From: Aldehydirespirator sp965204415
GTDB lineage: Bacteria > Actinomycetota > Acidimicrobiia > Acidimicrobiales > Aldehydirespiratoraceae
Reading direction: 5' to 3'
Length of the DNA stretch: 64,000 bases
Assembly (NCBI GenBank): GCA_965204415.1
Contig: CBDBEL010000001.1
Coordinates: forward strand, 558,001 to 622,000
Numbering within the stretch: the stretch's first letter is position 1; each line of letters begins with the position of its first letter. The notes under the pieces were generated by a model. It saw only the letters and a list, made by a program, of their open reading frames with translations. It did no database searches and was not told the origin of the DNA. The position numbers and the translations under genes are program-made. Shown here piece by piece: positions 9,327 through 18,541 of this stretch.

Positions 9327-11273
9327 TCAGCTCAGCCAGACCTGGTGCAACTGCACCCGGCCCTGGTTGTTGCAGAACAGCTCCACCCCGTCGGGAGAGG
9401 TCTGCCCGCAGATGTTGTGGACGTTGTCGCGGGCACCGATGGTCCAGTTGGCGTGGTTGAAGAAGATGTACGTGTAGGAGTCCCGGAGGTCCTCCGAGAT
9501 CTGGTGCCAGATCTCCACCCGCCGGTCCAGGTCGTCGATCCTGCGCTGCTCGAACAGGAGGGCGTCGCGTTCGGGATCGCAGTCCCGTGGCCAGTTGAGC
9601 GAGATGATGTCGATCGAGGCGCACTGGATCCACAGCACGTCGTTGTCAGGATCGACGGCGCCGAACTGGCGCCAGGTGACCACGTTGTAGAAACCGATGG
9701 CCACCTCCGTGATGTGCTCGTCCTGGAGCAGTTCCTGCTGGGTGACGTTGAAATAGTCCTCCCAGCTGTCGATCAGCAGGTCGGCGATGCGGGTCTGGGC
9801 GACCGACGGGCCCGAGTACTGGAACTCGACGTTGATCTTGCCGTCCGTGCAGTGGGAGCGCCGCTGCCCGGTGAAGACCGGCCATTCGTAGTCACCGGGA
9901 TTGTCGGCGCAGTAGGCGGCCACCAGCGGTCCGGCCTTCTCGGCCATGTTGGTCTCCTGCTTCACGTCCGGGTTGTGCCAGATCAGGTCCGGATGGAACA
10001 TCGAGTCGGCCGCCGGTGCGGTGCCCTGGCGGATCAGCGCCACGTAGGCGTCGCGGTCGGTGGCGAACGTGAGCGCCTGGCGGGCCCTGATGTCGTTGAA
10101 CGGGGGCTGCTGGATGTTCATCATGGCGAAGTCCTCGCTGGACCTCACGTTCTCGATGGTCCTCACGCCCGCGTCTGCAGACTCGCGCAGGGTGAGGATG
10201 GCGTCGGAGTTGCTGGTCACCATCAGGTCGATCTCGCCGGCAGCCAGCCGCTCCGCGGCGATCACGGTGTCGGTGATGATGTTGACCTCGATGCGGTCGA
10301 GGTATATGTCGGTGATGTCCGCGGCCCAGTAGTCGGGGTTGCGCACGAGCACCGTCTTCTCGTCCTGGACGCGGCCTCCGTCCGGGATCATGAAGGGACC
10401 GGTGCCGACCGGGTACTGGTTGAGCGTCGGATCCTCGAGGGCCCGGGCCAGCCACTCCGACGGGGCGATCATGCCGAGCTGGCTGGTGACGTACTGGGGG
10501 AAGTTGGCCATGGGCGCCAGCGGGTTGAACTGCACGGTGAGGTCGTCCACCTTCACGACCGCGCCGGTCTCGGGATAGAAGGGACGGACCGCGAGCGACA
10601 CCTCCAGGTCGAGGAGCTGGGCCTCGTAGGTGGCGATGACGTCGTCGGCGTCGAGCTCGGTGCCGTCGTGGAAGCGGACCCCCTCCCGCAGCTTCATCTG
10701 CCACGACTCGCCGCCGTTGATGGGGGTGAACGACTCGGCGAGGTACGGGATCCAGTTGCCTTGGGTGTCCCAGTAGGCGACGGGATCGAACACCGGGTAG
10801 GTCATCACGTAGGCCGACACCGCGAAGCTGCCGGAGGTGGGGTTCAGGCTGTCGCCCTCGGCCTCGACGCCGACGCGCAGCGTGCCCCCGAACCGGGGCT
10901 CGGGCTCGGCCGGCGCCTCCACGACGGCCTCCTCGCCGTCCTCACCGTCCTCGGCGGGCGGCGGTGCGGTGGTCGTGGTGGTGGTGTCCACCGGGGCGGT
11001 CAGCGGCTCCTGCTCCTGGGTGTCCTCCGGCTCGGTGTCGGCCGGAGCCGGCGCCGCCTCGCCCGCGCCGTCGCCGTCGGCATCGACGGCAGCGTCGCCG
11101 TCGCCGGACTCAGCGGGCTCGGAGGGAGCGGCCGTTTCCGTGGTTTCGACCGCCTGGGAGGGCTGCGACTCGCCGTCGTCTCCCCCGCCGCCGCATGCTG
11201 CCGCGATCAGGGCGAAGGCGAGCACGGCTCCGAGCCACCATCTCCAAGGCTTGTTGATCCGTCGAACAGTCAT
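9327..11273 (-). CDS. Peptide-type ABC transporter substrate-binding lipoprotein, paralogue 3
   Basis: 648 residues from the ATG at 11273. The frame stays open upstream across the next gene, but that stretch is antisense-type noise and the real N-terminus is MTVRRINKPWRWW, nearly the same as paralogue 2. The lipobox is IAAACGGGG, the linker has APVDTTTTTTAPP, and the binding domain follows. Compared with its paralogues it has an insertion of about 11 residues before the CTDGKINVEF segment, near 9855-9885. It is the promoter-proximal member of the transporter operon. Confidence 0.9.
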   Translation of the reverse strand: MTVRRINKPWRWWLGAVLAFALIAAACGGGGDDGESQPSQAVETTETAAPSEPAESGDGDAAVDADGDGAGEAAPAPADTEPEDTQEQEPLTAPVDTTTTTTAPPPAEDGEDGEEAVVEAPAEPEPRFGGTLRVGVEAEGDSLNPTSGSFAVSAYVMTYPVFDPVAYWDTQGNWIPYLAESFTPINGGESWQMKLREGVRFHDGTELDADDVIATYEAQLLDLEVSLAVRPFYPETGAVVKVDDLTVQFNPLAPMANFPQYVTSQLGMIAPSEWLARALEDPTLNQYPVGTGPFMIPDGGRVQDEKTVLVRNPDYWAADITDIYLDRIEVNIITDTVIAAERLAAGEIDLMVTSNSDAILTLRESADAGVRTIENVRSSEDFAMMNIQQPPFNDIRARQALTFATDRDAYVALIRQGTAPAADSMFHPDLIWHNPDVKQETNMAEKAGPLVAAYCADNPGDYEWPVFTGQRRSHCTDGKINVEFQYSGPSVAQTRIADLLIDSWEDYFNVTQQELLQDEHITEVAIGFYNVVTWRQFGAVDPDNDVLWIQCASIDIISLNWPRDCDPERDALLFEQRRIDDLDRRVEIWHQISEDLRDSYTYIFFNHANWTIGARDNVHNICGQTSPDGVELFCNNQGRVQLHQVWLS

Positions 11274-11443
11274 CCCTGAGTGCCCTCCCGTGTGAGACCG
11301 GTGAACCGGCGCCGAGCCGGCGCCCAGCCGCCTAACTCTGCCAGATGAAGACCGTCGCGGCCAGCGAATGCCCCGAAGTTCTTGCCCCGGCGTGCGGCGC
11401 CGTCGAGATGTCGGTCCCCTTCCGGCCGCGTCCCCGCGCCCGG

Positions 11444-12253
11444 TCAGGGATGCTGACTGCTGACCGAGACGACCTCTCCGGTCATGTAGCCGGCCAGGTC
11501 GCTGGCCAGGAACACCATCACGTTGGCCACCTCCCAGGGCTCGGCCGGCCGGCCGAAAGCCTCCTCTTGGGCGAGGTCGGCCAGCAGCGCCTCGTCGGTG
11601 GTCTTGGCCAGGAACGGGTGCCAGGCCAGGCTGGGCGCAACGCAGTTCACCCTGATCCCGTGCTCGGCCGCCTCCAGGGCGGCGCAGCGGGTCAGGGCCA
11701 TCACCCCGGCCTTGGCCGCGGCGTAGTGGGCCTGCTCGGTCTGGGCCCTCCAGCCGGAGACGGAGGCGTTGTTGACGATGGCGCCGCCGGCGCCCTGGTC
11801 GATCATCCGGCGCAGCGCGGCCCGGGTGCAGCGCATGGTCCCGTCGAGCGTCACCGAGAGCACAGCCGACCACTGCTCGTCGGTCATGTCCACCAGACGC
11901 ACCGATCCGCCCAGCCCCGCGTTGTTCATCATCACGTCGATGCCGCCCAGCAGGGTCGCGGCGGCGTCCATCAGGGCCTGGACATCGTCTTCGGAGGTCA
12001 CGTCGCACCGTGTCGCCGCGGGCCGTGACCCGGTGTCGGCCTCCAACCAGTCGCAGGCGGACGACAGGCGACGCTCGTGGATGTCGGAGATGAGGACCGA
12101 CGCGCCCTCGATCAGGGCCCGGCGGGCTACAGCGGAGCCGATCCCTGCGCCGGCCGCAGCGGTGACCACAACCCGCCGGCCCTCGAGCAGGCCTCGACCC
12201 GGCGGCTCCGTAGGAGGCTCAGGCCATGGCCACCCGACCCGCTCGGAAGTCAT
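11444..12253 (-). CDS. Short-chain dehydrogenase/reductase
   Basis: 269 residues. Cofactor motif TAAAGAGIG near residue 32, NNAG near 110, and the catalytic Tyr and Lys in HYAAAKAG. These define a classical NAD(P)-dependent SDR with a cytoplasmic Rossmann fold. The first 25 residues are Pro/Trp-rich and lie outside the fold. The start codon overlaps the stop of a micro-ORF made by a 68-bp tandem duplication. It sits behind a second SDR in the same direction, suggesting a shared pathway for a hydroxy- or keto-acyl substrate. The substrate is not determinable. Confidence 0.85.
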   Translation of the reverse strand: MTSERVGWPWPEPPTEPPGRGLLEGRRVVVTAAAGAGIGSAVARRALIEGASVLISDIHERRLSSACDWLEADTGSRPAATRCDVTSEDDVQALMDAAATLLGGIDVMMNNAGLGGSVRLVDMTDEQWSAVLSVTLDGTMRCTRAALRRMIDQGAGGAIVNNASVSGWRAQTEQAHYAAAKAGVMALTRCAALEAAEHGIRVNCVAPSLAWHPFLAKTTDEALLADLAQEEAFGRPAEPWEVANVMVFLASDLAGYMTGEVVSVSSQHP

Positions 12254-12323
12254 GGGCCGTCCACTTCGACCGGCTCGGCGGGAGGCTCAGGCCATGGCCG
12301 CTCTCCGTGCTCGGAAGCCATGG
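12213..12323 (-). repeat. 68-bp tandem duplication at an SDR start codon
   Basis: GGAGGCTCAGGCCATGGCC occurs at 12213 and again at 12281. A second shared block, GCTCGGAAGtCATGG, occurs at 12241 and 12309. Both pairs are exactly 68 bp apart. One copy encodes the N-terminus of the downstream SDR, the other a separate micro-ORF. Confidence 0.8.
12250..12321 (-). CDS. Micro-ORF duplicating the SDR N-terminus (23 aa)
   Basis: Reads MASEHGERPWPEPPAEP and then six more residues. The first residues of the downstream SDR read MTSERVGWPWPEPPTEP, so the two are copies. Its TGA overlaps the SDR ATG (ATGA), and its own ATG lies 3 bases after the upstream SDR stop, giving a continuous chain of coupled starts. 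It may be a translated leader or simply a by-product of the duplication; nothing shows that the peptide itself has a function. Confidence 0.3.
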   Translation of the reverse strand: MASEHGERPWPEPPAEPVEVDGP

Positions 12324-12324
12324 C

Positions 12325-13236
12325 TCACCCGCCGGCCGTCTCGGCCATTCGCCGCTCGAGGTCGGCGATCATCGGGTTGGGCTCCTGACCGACGGTGCCG
12401 GGCAGCCTCTCGGCGATCTCGGCGGGTGTCCACCGCTCACCGGCTGACCACATCGAGCGGACCTCTGCGGGCTGGTTCCAGACCGAGATCCGGCTTCCCA
12501 CGACGGTGTAGATCTGCGCGTTGACGTCCCGGCCGGCGTCGCTGAGGAGGTAGACCGCCATGGGCGCCACCGCCTCGGGCTCGCCCGTCTCGATCTCGAA
12601 GGGGACGTTCTCGCTCATCCGGGTGCGGGCCACCGGGGCGATGCAGTTGGCGTTGATCGCCGGGCCGCCCCGCAGCCGGATCGAGGCGGCGGTCATGGCC
12701 GCCGAACGGGTGAGGCTCACGATGCCGCCCTTGGCCGCGGAGTAGTTGGCCTGGGCGGTGGACGCCGAGAACGCCCCGGAGGTGAACCCGACCAGCGAAC
12801 CGCCGCCCGGCTGCTTGCGCATCCTCGCCAGAGCGGCGCGGTACACGTTGAAATGGCCTTTGAGGTGGACGGCCACCACGTGGTCCCACTCGTCCTCGCT
12901 CATGTTGAACAGCATCCGCTCCCGCAGCACCCCCGCCGGGCACACCACGCCGTCGATGCTCCCCCACTGATCGCAGGCCGCCTCGACTATGGCGGCGCCC
13001 ACATCGAATCGGGAGACGTCGCCGGCCACCGCGATCGCCTCGCCGCCGGCGGCCCGGACCTCTTCCACGGCCGCATCGGCCACCTCGCTCGAAGGGTCGG
13101 AGCCGTCGAGGGCGACGCCGTAGTCCGCCACCACGACGTTGGCGCCCTCGGCCGCGCAGGCCAGCGACACCGCCCGCCCGATGCCGCCGCCGCCACCGGT
13201 GACCGCGACGGTCTTGCCCTCGAGGTGCTCGCTCAT
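12325..13236 (-). CDS. Short-chain dehydrogenase/reductase
   Basis: 303 residues. Gly motif TGGGGGIG near residue 14 and catalytic NYSAAKGG are intact. The region after the active site is longer than in minimal SDRs and resembles the multifunctional beta-oxidation type SDRs (a C-terminal tail with WNQPAEVRSM). This suggests an acyl-CoA or steroid-like substrate, but only by general resemblance. It lies 34 bp after the flotillin gene and immediately before the second SDR, all on the minus strand. Confidence 0.83.
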   Translation of the reverse strand: MSEHLEGKTVAVTGGGGGIGRAVSLACAAEGANVVVADYGVALDGSDPSSEVADAAVEEVRAAGGEAIAVAGDVSRFDVGAAIVEAACDQWGSIDGVVCPAGVLRERMLFNMSEDEWDHVVAVHLKGHFNVYRAALARMRKQPGGGSLVGFTSGAFSASTAQANYSAAKGGIVSLTRSAAMTAASIRLRGGPAINANCIAPVARTRMSENVPFEIETGEPEAVAPMAVYLLSDAGRDVNAQIYTVVGSRISVWNQPAEVRSMWSAGERWTPAEIAERLPGTVGQEPNPMIADLERRMAETAGG

Positions 13237-13270
13237 GCTGGGTGGCCGGAGTCGGCTCAGGGATGCAGCG

Positions 13271-14581
13271 TCAGCGCTCGTCGCCCTGCTCGCGGTCGCG
13301 GCGGCGCAGCGACGCCAGGATGTCCACGCCGGTGGCGGCTTCGATCTGCTCGGTCATGGCCACCAGCGATGCCGGGAGCTGGCTCATGAGCCCGGGTATG
13401 CCTCCCCGGGCGCCTCCGTCGCCGTTGCCGTCGCCGTTTCCGCCCGCACCGGCGCCGGTGTCGACGACCGCGACCCGGTCGATTGACACGTTCTGCACGG
13501 TGGCGACGATCTTGTCGATCAGGTCGGGCAGCATGTTGAGGACCAGCACGTCGTGGCCGTCGGCTCCGGCCGCCTGGTACTGGTCGGTGAGCCGCTTGAA
13601 CACCTCGACCTGGGCCTTGCCGTCCTCGACGATCGTCGCCGCCTCGGCCTGGGCCTGGAGCTGGCGGGCCTCCAGGTCGGCCCGGGCCGGCACCACCACG
13701 TCGGCCTCCACCCGCCGCTTCTCCAGCTCGATGCGCTCAGTCTCCAGCTCCTGGCTGGCCACTGCCTTGGCGGTCTCGCCGGCCACCAGGGCCTCCTCCT
13801 CGCGGGCCCTGGAGATGGCCTCGAGCTCGGCGGTACGCACCCGCAGCGCGTTCTGCTCCTCGACGATCTTCTTGTCGGCCTCGATCTGGGCCACCTGGGC
13901 GGTGCGGCGGGCGGCCGCCTCGGCCTGCTCGGACTCGGCGGTGCGTTCGGCCTCGGCCACCCTGGCGTCGCGGATGACCTCGGCGGTGAGGCGCCGACCC
14001 ACCGACTCGAGGTAGTTCACGTCGTCGGTGACGTTCTGGATCTTGAGCACGTCGAGCTCCAGGCCGAGGGTCTTGATGTCGTCGTCGGCCTCGTCGATGA
14101 GCTGGTGGCTGAACTTGAGCCGGTCCTCGTTGACCTCCTCGGGCGACATCGTGGCCAGCACACCGCGCAGGTTGGCCTCTAGGGTCTCCTTGGCGATCTT
14201 GCCGATCTGGGAGTGGTCGACGTGCAGGAACCGCTCGGCGGCGTTCTCCAGCAGGCCCTCGCCGCTCGACACCTTCACGTTGGCGATGCCCATCACGTTG
14301 AGGGGGATGGCGCCCTTCGAGTAGGCGTTGGTGACCGCCACCTCCAGCGGGATGGTGTTCAGGTCCATCCAGGCCACCCGCTCGATCAGCGGTATCCGCA
14401 GGGTGCGCCCGCCCTTGAGGATCCGGTAGCCGACCGTTCGACCGTCCGAGAGCGTCCGCTTGCGGCCCGAGATGACCGCCACCCGGTTGGGCGGGCAGAT
14501 CACGATCAGGGACTTGACGATCAGGATGACAAAGAACACGGCCAGCGCCAGAGCGATGCCGGCCACGACTGCTGAGGACAT
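13271..14581 (-). CDS. Flotillin-like SPFH-domain membrane protein
   Basis: 436 residues from the ATG at 14581, chosen because GGGAGGG stands at the right distance before it; a GTG/ATG nine codons upstream has no such site. One N-terminal helix (about residues 5-27) is followed by the SPFH domain, with GRKRTLSDGRTVGYRILKGG and the segment on beta-strand order NRVAVISGR. A long Ala/Glu-rich coiled coil (about 190-340) and a Gly-rich tail follow. Flotillins scaffold membrane microdomains. The NfeD-type gene encoded just upstream is its usual partner. Confidence 0.88.
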   Translation of the reverse strand: MSSAVVAGIALALAVFFVILIVKSLIVICPPNRVAVISGRKRTLSDGRTVGYRILKGGRTLRIPLIERVAWMDLNTIPLEVAVTNAYSKGAIPLNVMGIANVKVSSGEGLLENAAERFLHVDHSQIGKIAKETLEANLRGVLATMSPEEVNEDRLKFSHQLIDEADDDIKTLGLELDVLKIQNVTDDVNYLESVGRRLTAEVIRDARVAEAERTAESEQAEAAARRTAQVAQIEADKKIVEEQNALRVRTAELEAISRAREEEALVAGETAKAVASQELETERIELEKRRVEADVVVPARADLEARQLQAQAEAATIVEDGKAQVEVFKRLTDQYQAAGADGHDVLVLNMLPDLIDKIVATVQNVSIDRVAVVDTGAGAGGNGDGNGDGGARGGIPGLMSQLPASLVAMTEQIEAATGVDILASLRRRDREQGDER

Positions 14582-14726
14582 TGCGCCCTCCCTTCTACGC
14601 GCCGTCACGCGTCATGGAAGCCCACTGCCCGGCCGAGCGTACCAGCCTCGCCGAGCCGGTGGCCAACGTCGTTGTGCGGGTCCCGGCCACGCCGAAACAC
14701 ACCGGCAATGGCCGAACGGGCCGGGC

Positions 14727-15266
14727 CTACTCCAGTTCGGGGTCCAAGCGGGTGACGAGGGCGACGCCGCCCTCGATCCGTACGATTATCACCCGGGCAC
14801 CGGCCTCGATGTCTCGGCCTTGTTCGAGGGGGTCGATGGGAGCAGCCGTCATCTGGGTCCGGGCTCCGGCCACGGTCAGCACGATCCGGCCGCGCCGCTC
14901 GTTCGACATCGGCAACGAGACCCGGGCGATGCTGCCCTCGATCTCGCGGTCGGACACGTCGCTGGACGCCTCGCTGCGACGCAGGAACGCGAAGGCGGCG
15001 CTGTTGAGCGCTCCGGCCAGCACCCCGACCACGACCGCCATGAGCAGCGTGAAGATCGCACCGGTTCCGAGCCACTGCGAGACCAGCCCGGTGGCGCCGA
15101 AGAACGTGGCCACGAAGGCCAGGCTGCTCAGCGGGATGATCGTGAAGACCTCCGACAGCCCGTCAGCCTCGGCGCCCATCTCCACTTCGCTGTCGCCCCC
15201 GGTGAACACGAACCACAGCAGCAGCGGAGCCCCGGCGGCCAGCATGAAGGCGTACAGCCAGGTCAT
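14727..15266 (-). CDS. NfeD-like membrane protein
   Basis: 179 residues from the ATG at 15266; upstream codons in the same frame come from the interspersed repeat and are not homologous. It has three or four hydrophobic segments (about 1-20, 45-65 and 72-100) and a C-terminal OB-fold-type domain with GSIARVSLP and GRIVLTVAGAR. NfeD short forms with flotillin form a conserved two-gene unit, and the flotillin gene follows 145 bp downstream here. The unit is inferred to act in membrane organisation. Confidence 0.8.
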   Translation of the reverse strand: MTWLYAFMLAAGAPLLLWFVFTGGDSEVEMGAEADGLSEVFTIIPLSSLAFVATFFGATGLVSQWLGTGAIFTLLMAVVVGVLAGALNSAAFAFLRRSEASSDVSDREIEGSIARVSLPMSNERRGRIVLTVAGARTQMTAAPIDPLEQGRDIEAGARVIIVRIEGGVALVTRLDPELE

Positions 15267-15329
15267 GCCGACGCTCCCACTAGAGCTAGCGCGGATTGCT
15301 CGCAAGCGCCTAGCGGTGCGGCGGTGTGA

Positions 15330-15433
15330 TTCCCGCTCTTGTTCGCTTCGCTCACGGGCCGCTCGGGCCACGGCCTCGCTCGGCACCTCGCGAGGATGAC
15401 GAACGGGTCGGGTCTATCCGCTCGGCCTCTTAG
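15330..15433 (+). repeat. Interspersed repeat, copy 2
   Basis: Begins TTCCCGCTCTTGTTCGC and ends GCTCGGCCTCTTAG; its centre diverges from the other copies. It lies upstream of the NfeD gene. The remainder of the gap 15267-15593 has no gene that I can support; a possible -10 (TAGTAT) stands near 15502 ahead of the cyclase-family gene. Confidence 0.7.
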
Positions 15434-15593
15434 GGCGGGCCCCATCCCTCGCGGCGATCGGCGCACCGGCGCTGACATCGGGCTGGACATGGTCCAAAGC
15501 TAGTATCCCGGCCGTGCAGCCCGCACCGATGTCAGCCGCACCGCTCGGCCCCCGGATCGGCACTCCGGCCGGTCGCGGGCGCCGGGCGGGTCC

Positions 15594-16556
15594 ATGAGCT
15601 TCACCGACGCCTTCTTCGCGCTGCGCGACGAGGTCCGCAACTGGGGCCGCTGGGGCGACGACGACCGCCTCGGAACCCTCAACCTGATCAGCGACGGCGC
15701 GGTGGCCCACGCCGCTTCGCTGGTGCGCACCGGCCGGAGGGTGTCGTGCGCCCTCGACCTGCACCACACCAACGGTGTGCAGATCGGCCAGATGCACGGC
15801 CGGATCAACCCGTTGCACGCCATGGTGAAGATCCACAGCCCCGACCTCGGCGACGCCGACGGCCAGGGCCTGGTACCGCACTTCTCCGACGACATCGTGA
15901 CCATGGCCCTGCAGGCCGCCACCCACTGGGACGGCCTGTCCCACGTGAGCTACGACAACACCCTCTACAACGGCGTGCCGGTCTCGTCGATCAATCCCAT
16001 GGGCGGCGCCACCGTGCTCGGCATCGAGAACGTCCGCCACCTCACCGGCCGGGGCGTGCTGCTCGACGTCTGCGCGGCCAAGGGGCTCGGGCGGCTCGCC
16101 AGCGACCACGAGGTGACCGCCGACGACCTCGACGAGGCGGCCGAGCACGGGCGGTTGGCCATGCGCCCCGGCGACATCGTGCTGATCCGCACTGGGCGGA
16201 TGCAGGTGTTCCGCGAGATGGGGGCTCTGCCCTACGTCACCGGACCCGACTCCGACGGCACCAGCCCCGGCCCCGGCTTCGATGCGGTGCGCTGGTTCCA
16301 TCGCCACGATGTGGCCGCGGTCGCCAATGACACCTACATCTTCGAGGTCTTCCCCGGGCCGGACTGGGACGACGCGCTGGGCGTCCACTGCGCGCACGTG
16401 GTGGACATGGGCATGACCCAGGGCCAGAACTGGGATCTCGAAGCGCTGGCCGCGGCCTGCGCGGAGGAGGGCCGCTACGAGTTCCTGCTGCAGGCCAACC
16501 CGGAGCCGTTCGTGGGCGCCTGCGGCTCGCCCGTCAACCCGGTGGCCGTGCTGTAG
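15594..16556 (+). CDS. Cyclase-family metal-dependent hydrolase (kynurenine formamidase-like fold)
   Basis: 320 residues, at the long end for PF04199-type proteins. The metal-binding signature appears as HWDGLSHV, with further conserved blocks GDIVLIRTG and DDRLGTLNLI near the N-terminus. Known members hydrolyse formamides, cyclic amides or isatin using Zn or Mn. Long actinobacterial members like this one are mostly uncharacterised. It stands alone on the plus strand before the ribokinase, so context does not fix the substrate. Confidence 0.8.
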   Translation: MSFTDAFFALRDEVRNWGRWGDDDRLGTLNLISDGAVAHAASLVRTGRRVSCALDLHHTNGVQIGQMHGRINPLHAMVKIHSPDLGDADGQGLVPHFSDDIVTMALQAATHWDGLSHVSYDNTLYNGVPVSSINPMGGATVLGIENVRHLTGRGVLLDVCAAKGLGRLASDHEVTADDLDEAAEHGRLAMRPGDIVLIRTGRMQVFREMGALPYVTGPDSDGTSPGPGFDAVRWFHRHDVAAVANDTYIFEVFPGPDWDDALGVHCAHVVDMGMTQGQNWDLEALAAACAEEGRYEFLLQANPEPFVGACGSPVNPVAVL

Positions 16557-16633
16557 CCGCCGGCGTGACAGCCCTCGAACCAAGCCGGCCGGTGGGCCGG
16601 ACCCGGCCCGGCGAGCCGCTCTAGAATGAGACC

Positions 16634-17575
16634 ATGGCCGGCGACCCTCCGGAGAGGCCACAGGTTGCGGTCGTAGGCAGCGCCAACATTGACCTGGTGG
16701 TGGAGGTGGCCACCATCCCGGTTCCCGGCGAGACGGTGCTGGGAGGCGACCTTCGACGCATTCCCGGCGGCAAGGGCGCCAACCAGGCTGTGGCCGCGGC
16801 CCGTCTCGGCCGCCGGGTCGCCATGATCGGACGCGTCGGCGACGACGACGCCGGCACGACGCTGAGGGAGGCGCTGGCCTCGGCCGGCGTCGACACGGCC
16901 GGCCTCCGGACGACGCCGGGGACTCCGAGCGGCACTGCGCTGATCGCGGTGGGCGCCGACGGCGACAACGCGATCGTGGTGAGCCCGGGCGCCAACGGCC
17001 GGGTCAGCTCGGACGACGTGGCGAGCGCGGCCCCAGTCCTCGGCGCGGCCGCGGCGGTGCTGCTGCAGTTGGAGGTGCCGCTCGAGGCGGTCGCGGCTGC
17101 GGTGCGGCACGCCCGCGGCACGGTGGTGCTCAACCCGGCCCCCGCTCCGACCGCCATGCTGCCCGCCGAGCTGCTCGACGGCGTGGACGTGCTCGTGCCC
17201 AACCAGACCGAGCTGGCGGTGCTGGCCGGTCACGCCGGGCTGTCCGCCATCGGCGAGGTCGACCCGGACACGGCCGTCGCCCTGGCCCGCGGCTTGCCGG
17301 TCGCGGCCGCGGTGGTGACCCTGGGGGCGGCCGGCGCGATGGTTGTCACTCCCACCGACGCCACCCATGTGCCCGCGCCCGCGGTCGAGCCGGTGGACAC
17401 CACCGCGGCCGGAGACGCCTTCTGCGGGGCGCTCGCCGACGCCCTGGTCGACGGCGCCGACCTGGTCCGGGCCACCGCCTGGGCCGTCCGGGTGGGTGCC
17501 GCCTCAACACTCCGGCCAGGTGCCCAGCCCTCGCTGCCGACCAGCACCGAAGTCGATCAATTGCTGAGCCGCTAG
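16634..17575 (+). CDS. rbsK: Ribokinase
   Basis: 313 residues, PfkB family. The N-terminal signature GSANIDLVVEV and GGKGANQAVAAARLG recognises the sugar, and the anion-hole/catalytic motif TTAAGDAF lies near residue 260. It phosphorylates ribose to ribose 5-phosphate with ATP in the cytoplasm. The next gene encodes a nucleoside hydrolase that would release ribose, so the pair forms a salvage unit. A TAGAAT hexamer ends 6 bases before the ATG and no Shine-Dalgarno is visible, which fits a leaderless mRNA. Confidence 0.9.
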   Translation: MAGDPPERPQVAVVGSANIDLVVEVATIPVPGETVLGGDLRRIPGGKGANQAVAAARLGRRVAMIGRVGDDDAGTTLREALASAGVDTAGLRTTPGTPSGTALIAVGADGDNAIVVSPGANGRVSSDDVASAAPVLGAAAAVLLQLEVPLEAVAAAVRHARGTVVLNPAPAPTAMLPAELLDGVDVLVPNQTELAVLAGHAGLSAIGEVDPDTAVALARGLPVAAAVVTLGAAGAMVVTPTDATHVPAPAVEPVDTTAAGDAFCGALADALVDGADLVRATAWAVRVGAASTLRPGAQPSLPTSTEVDQLLSR

Positions 17576-17593
17576 TCCCTCTAGGCTCCGTTC

Positions 17594-18541
17594 ATGACCG
17601 CTGGCACTGCGACCCGGCCGAGGATCGTGCTGGACTGCGACCCGGGGCTCGACGACGCCATCGCCATCCTCACCGCGGCCCACTTCGGCGAGCTGGTGGG
17701 GATCACCGCCGTCAACGGCAACGTCGGCATCGAGCACACCACCCACAACGCGCTGGTGACCGCCCAGATCGCCGGCCTGGACGTGCCCGTTCACCGGGGC
17801 GCGGCCCGCCCGCTGATCGCGCCAACCATGGACGCGGCCCGCATTCACGGGGCGACCGGCCTCGGCGACGTGACCCTGCCCGAGTTGACCCGCTCGGTCG
17901 CCTCCGACGACGCCGTGGCCTTCCTGTGCGACACGGCCCGCTCCGTCGACGACCTGCACCTGGTGGCGGTGGGCCCGTTGACGAACGTGGCCCTCGCCCT
18001 GCGGCGCGACCCGGACCTGCGCAGCCGCCTGGCCGGCCTCACGATCATGGGCGGCGGCGCCCACGCCGGCAACGTCACCCCGGTGGCCGAGTTCAACGTC
18101 TGGGCCGATCCCGAGGCGGCCGCCATCGTGTTCAGCGAAGCGGCCCCGTTGACCATGGTCGGCCTCGACGTCACCCACAAGGTGCTGCTGGGCGGCGACG
18201 AGGCCGCCCGGATGCGCTCTGCCGGCACCCCCGCGGCCGACTTCGCGGCGGAGTTGCTGGAGTACGCCTACGACCGGTGCCGCGAGTTCGGCCTGGAGGC
18301 GGCCCCGGTGCACGACGCCACCGCTGTCATCGCGGTCACCCACCCCCACCTGTTCCGCCGGTCGGCCCACCCGGTGGCGGTGGAGCTGCACGGCGAGCAC
18401 ACCCGAGGCATGACCGTGACCGACGTGCGCCCGCCCGCCGCCCTCGCCGCGGGTCCGGCCCCGCAGTTCCACGATGTCGTCTGGGACGCCGACGCCCGAG
18501 CCGTGATCGACCTCATAGTGGAGGCCGTAGTCAGCTGCTAG
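17594..18541 (+). CDS. Inosine-uridine preferring nucleoside hydrolase family
   Basis: 315 residues. The Ca2+-binding N-terminal motif DCDPGLDDAIA is complete (the family consensus is DxDxGxDDA). The family cleaves the N-glycosidic bond of ribonucleosides to base and ribose. Further conserved elements are VGPLTNVALALR, MGGG and EFNVWADPEAA. A TAGGCT hexamer ends 6 bases before the ATG, again as in a leaderless promoter. The ribokinase immediately upstream would use the ribose released. The base preference is unknown. Confidence 0.9.
   Translation: MTAGTATRPRIVLDCDPGLDDAIAILTAAHFGELVGITAVNGNVGIEHTTHNALVTAQIAGLDVPVHRGAARPLIAPTMDAARIHGATGLGDVTLPELTRSVASDDAVAFLCDTARSVDDLHLVAVGPLTNVALALRRDPDLRSRLAGLTIMGGGAHAGNVTPVAEFNVWADPEAAAIVFSEAAPLTMVGLDVTHKVLLGGDEAARMRSAGTPAADFAAELLEYAYDRCREFGLEAAPVHDATAVIAVTHPHLFRRSAHPVAVELHGEHTRGMTVTDVRPPAALAAGPAPQFHDVVWDADARAVIDLIVEAVVSC

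Noticed and set aside
11274..12008. N-terminal extension of the third binding protein
   Set aside because: The extension reads through the SDR gene in another frame; the signal peptide starts at the ATG at 11273.
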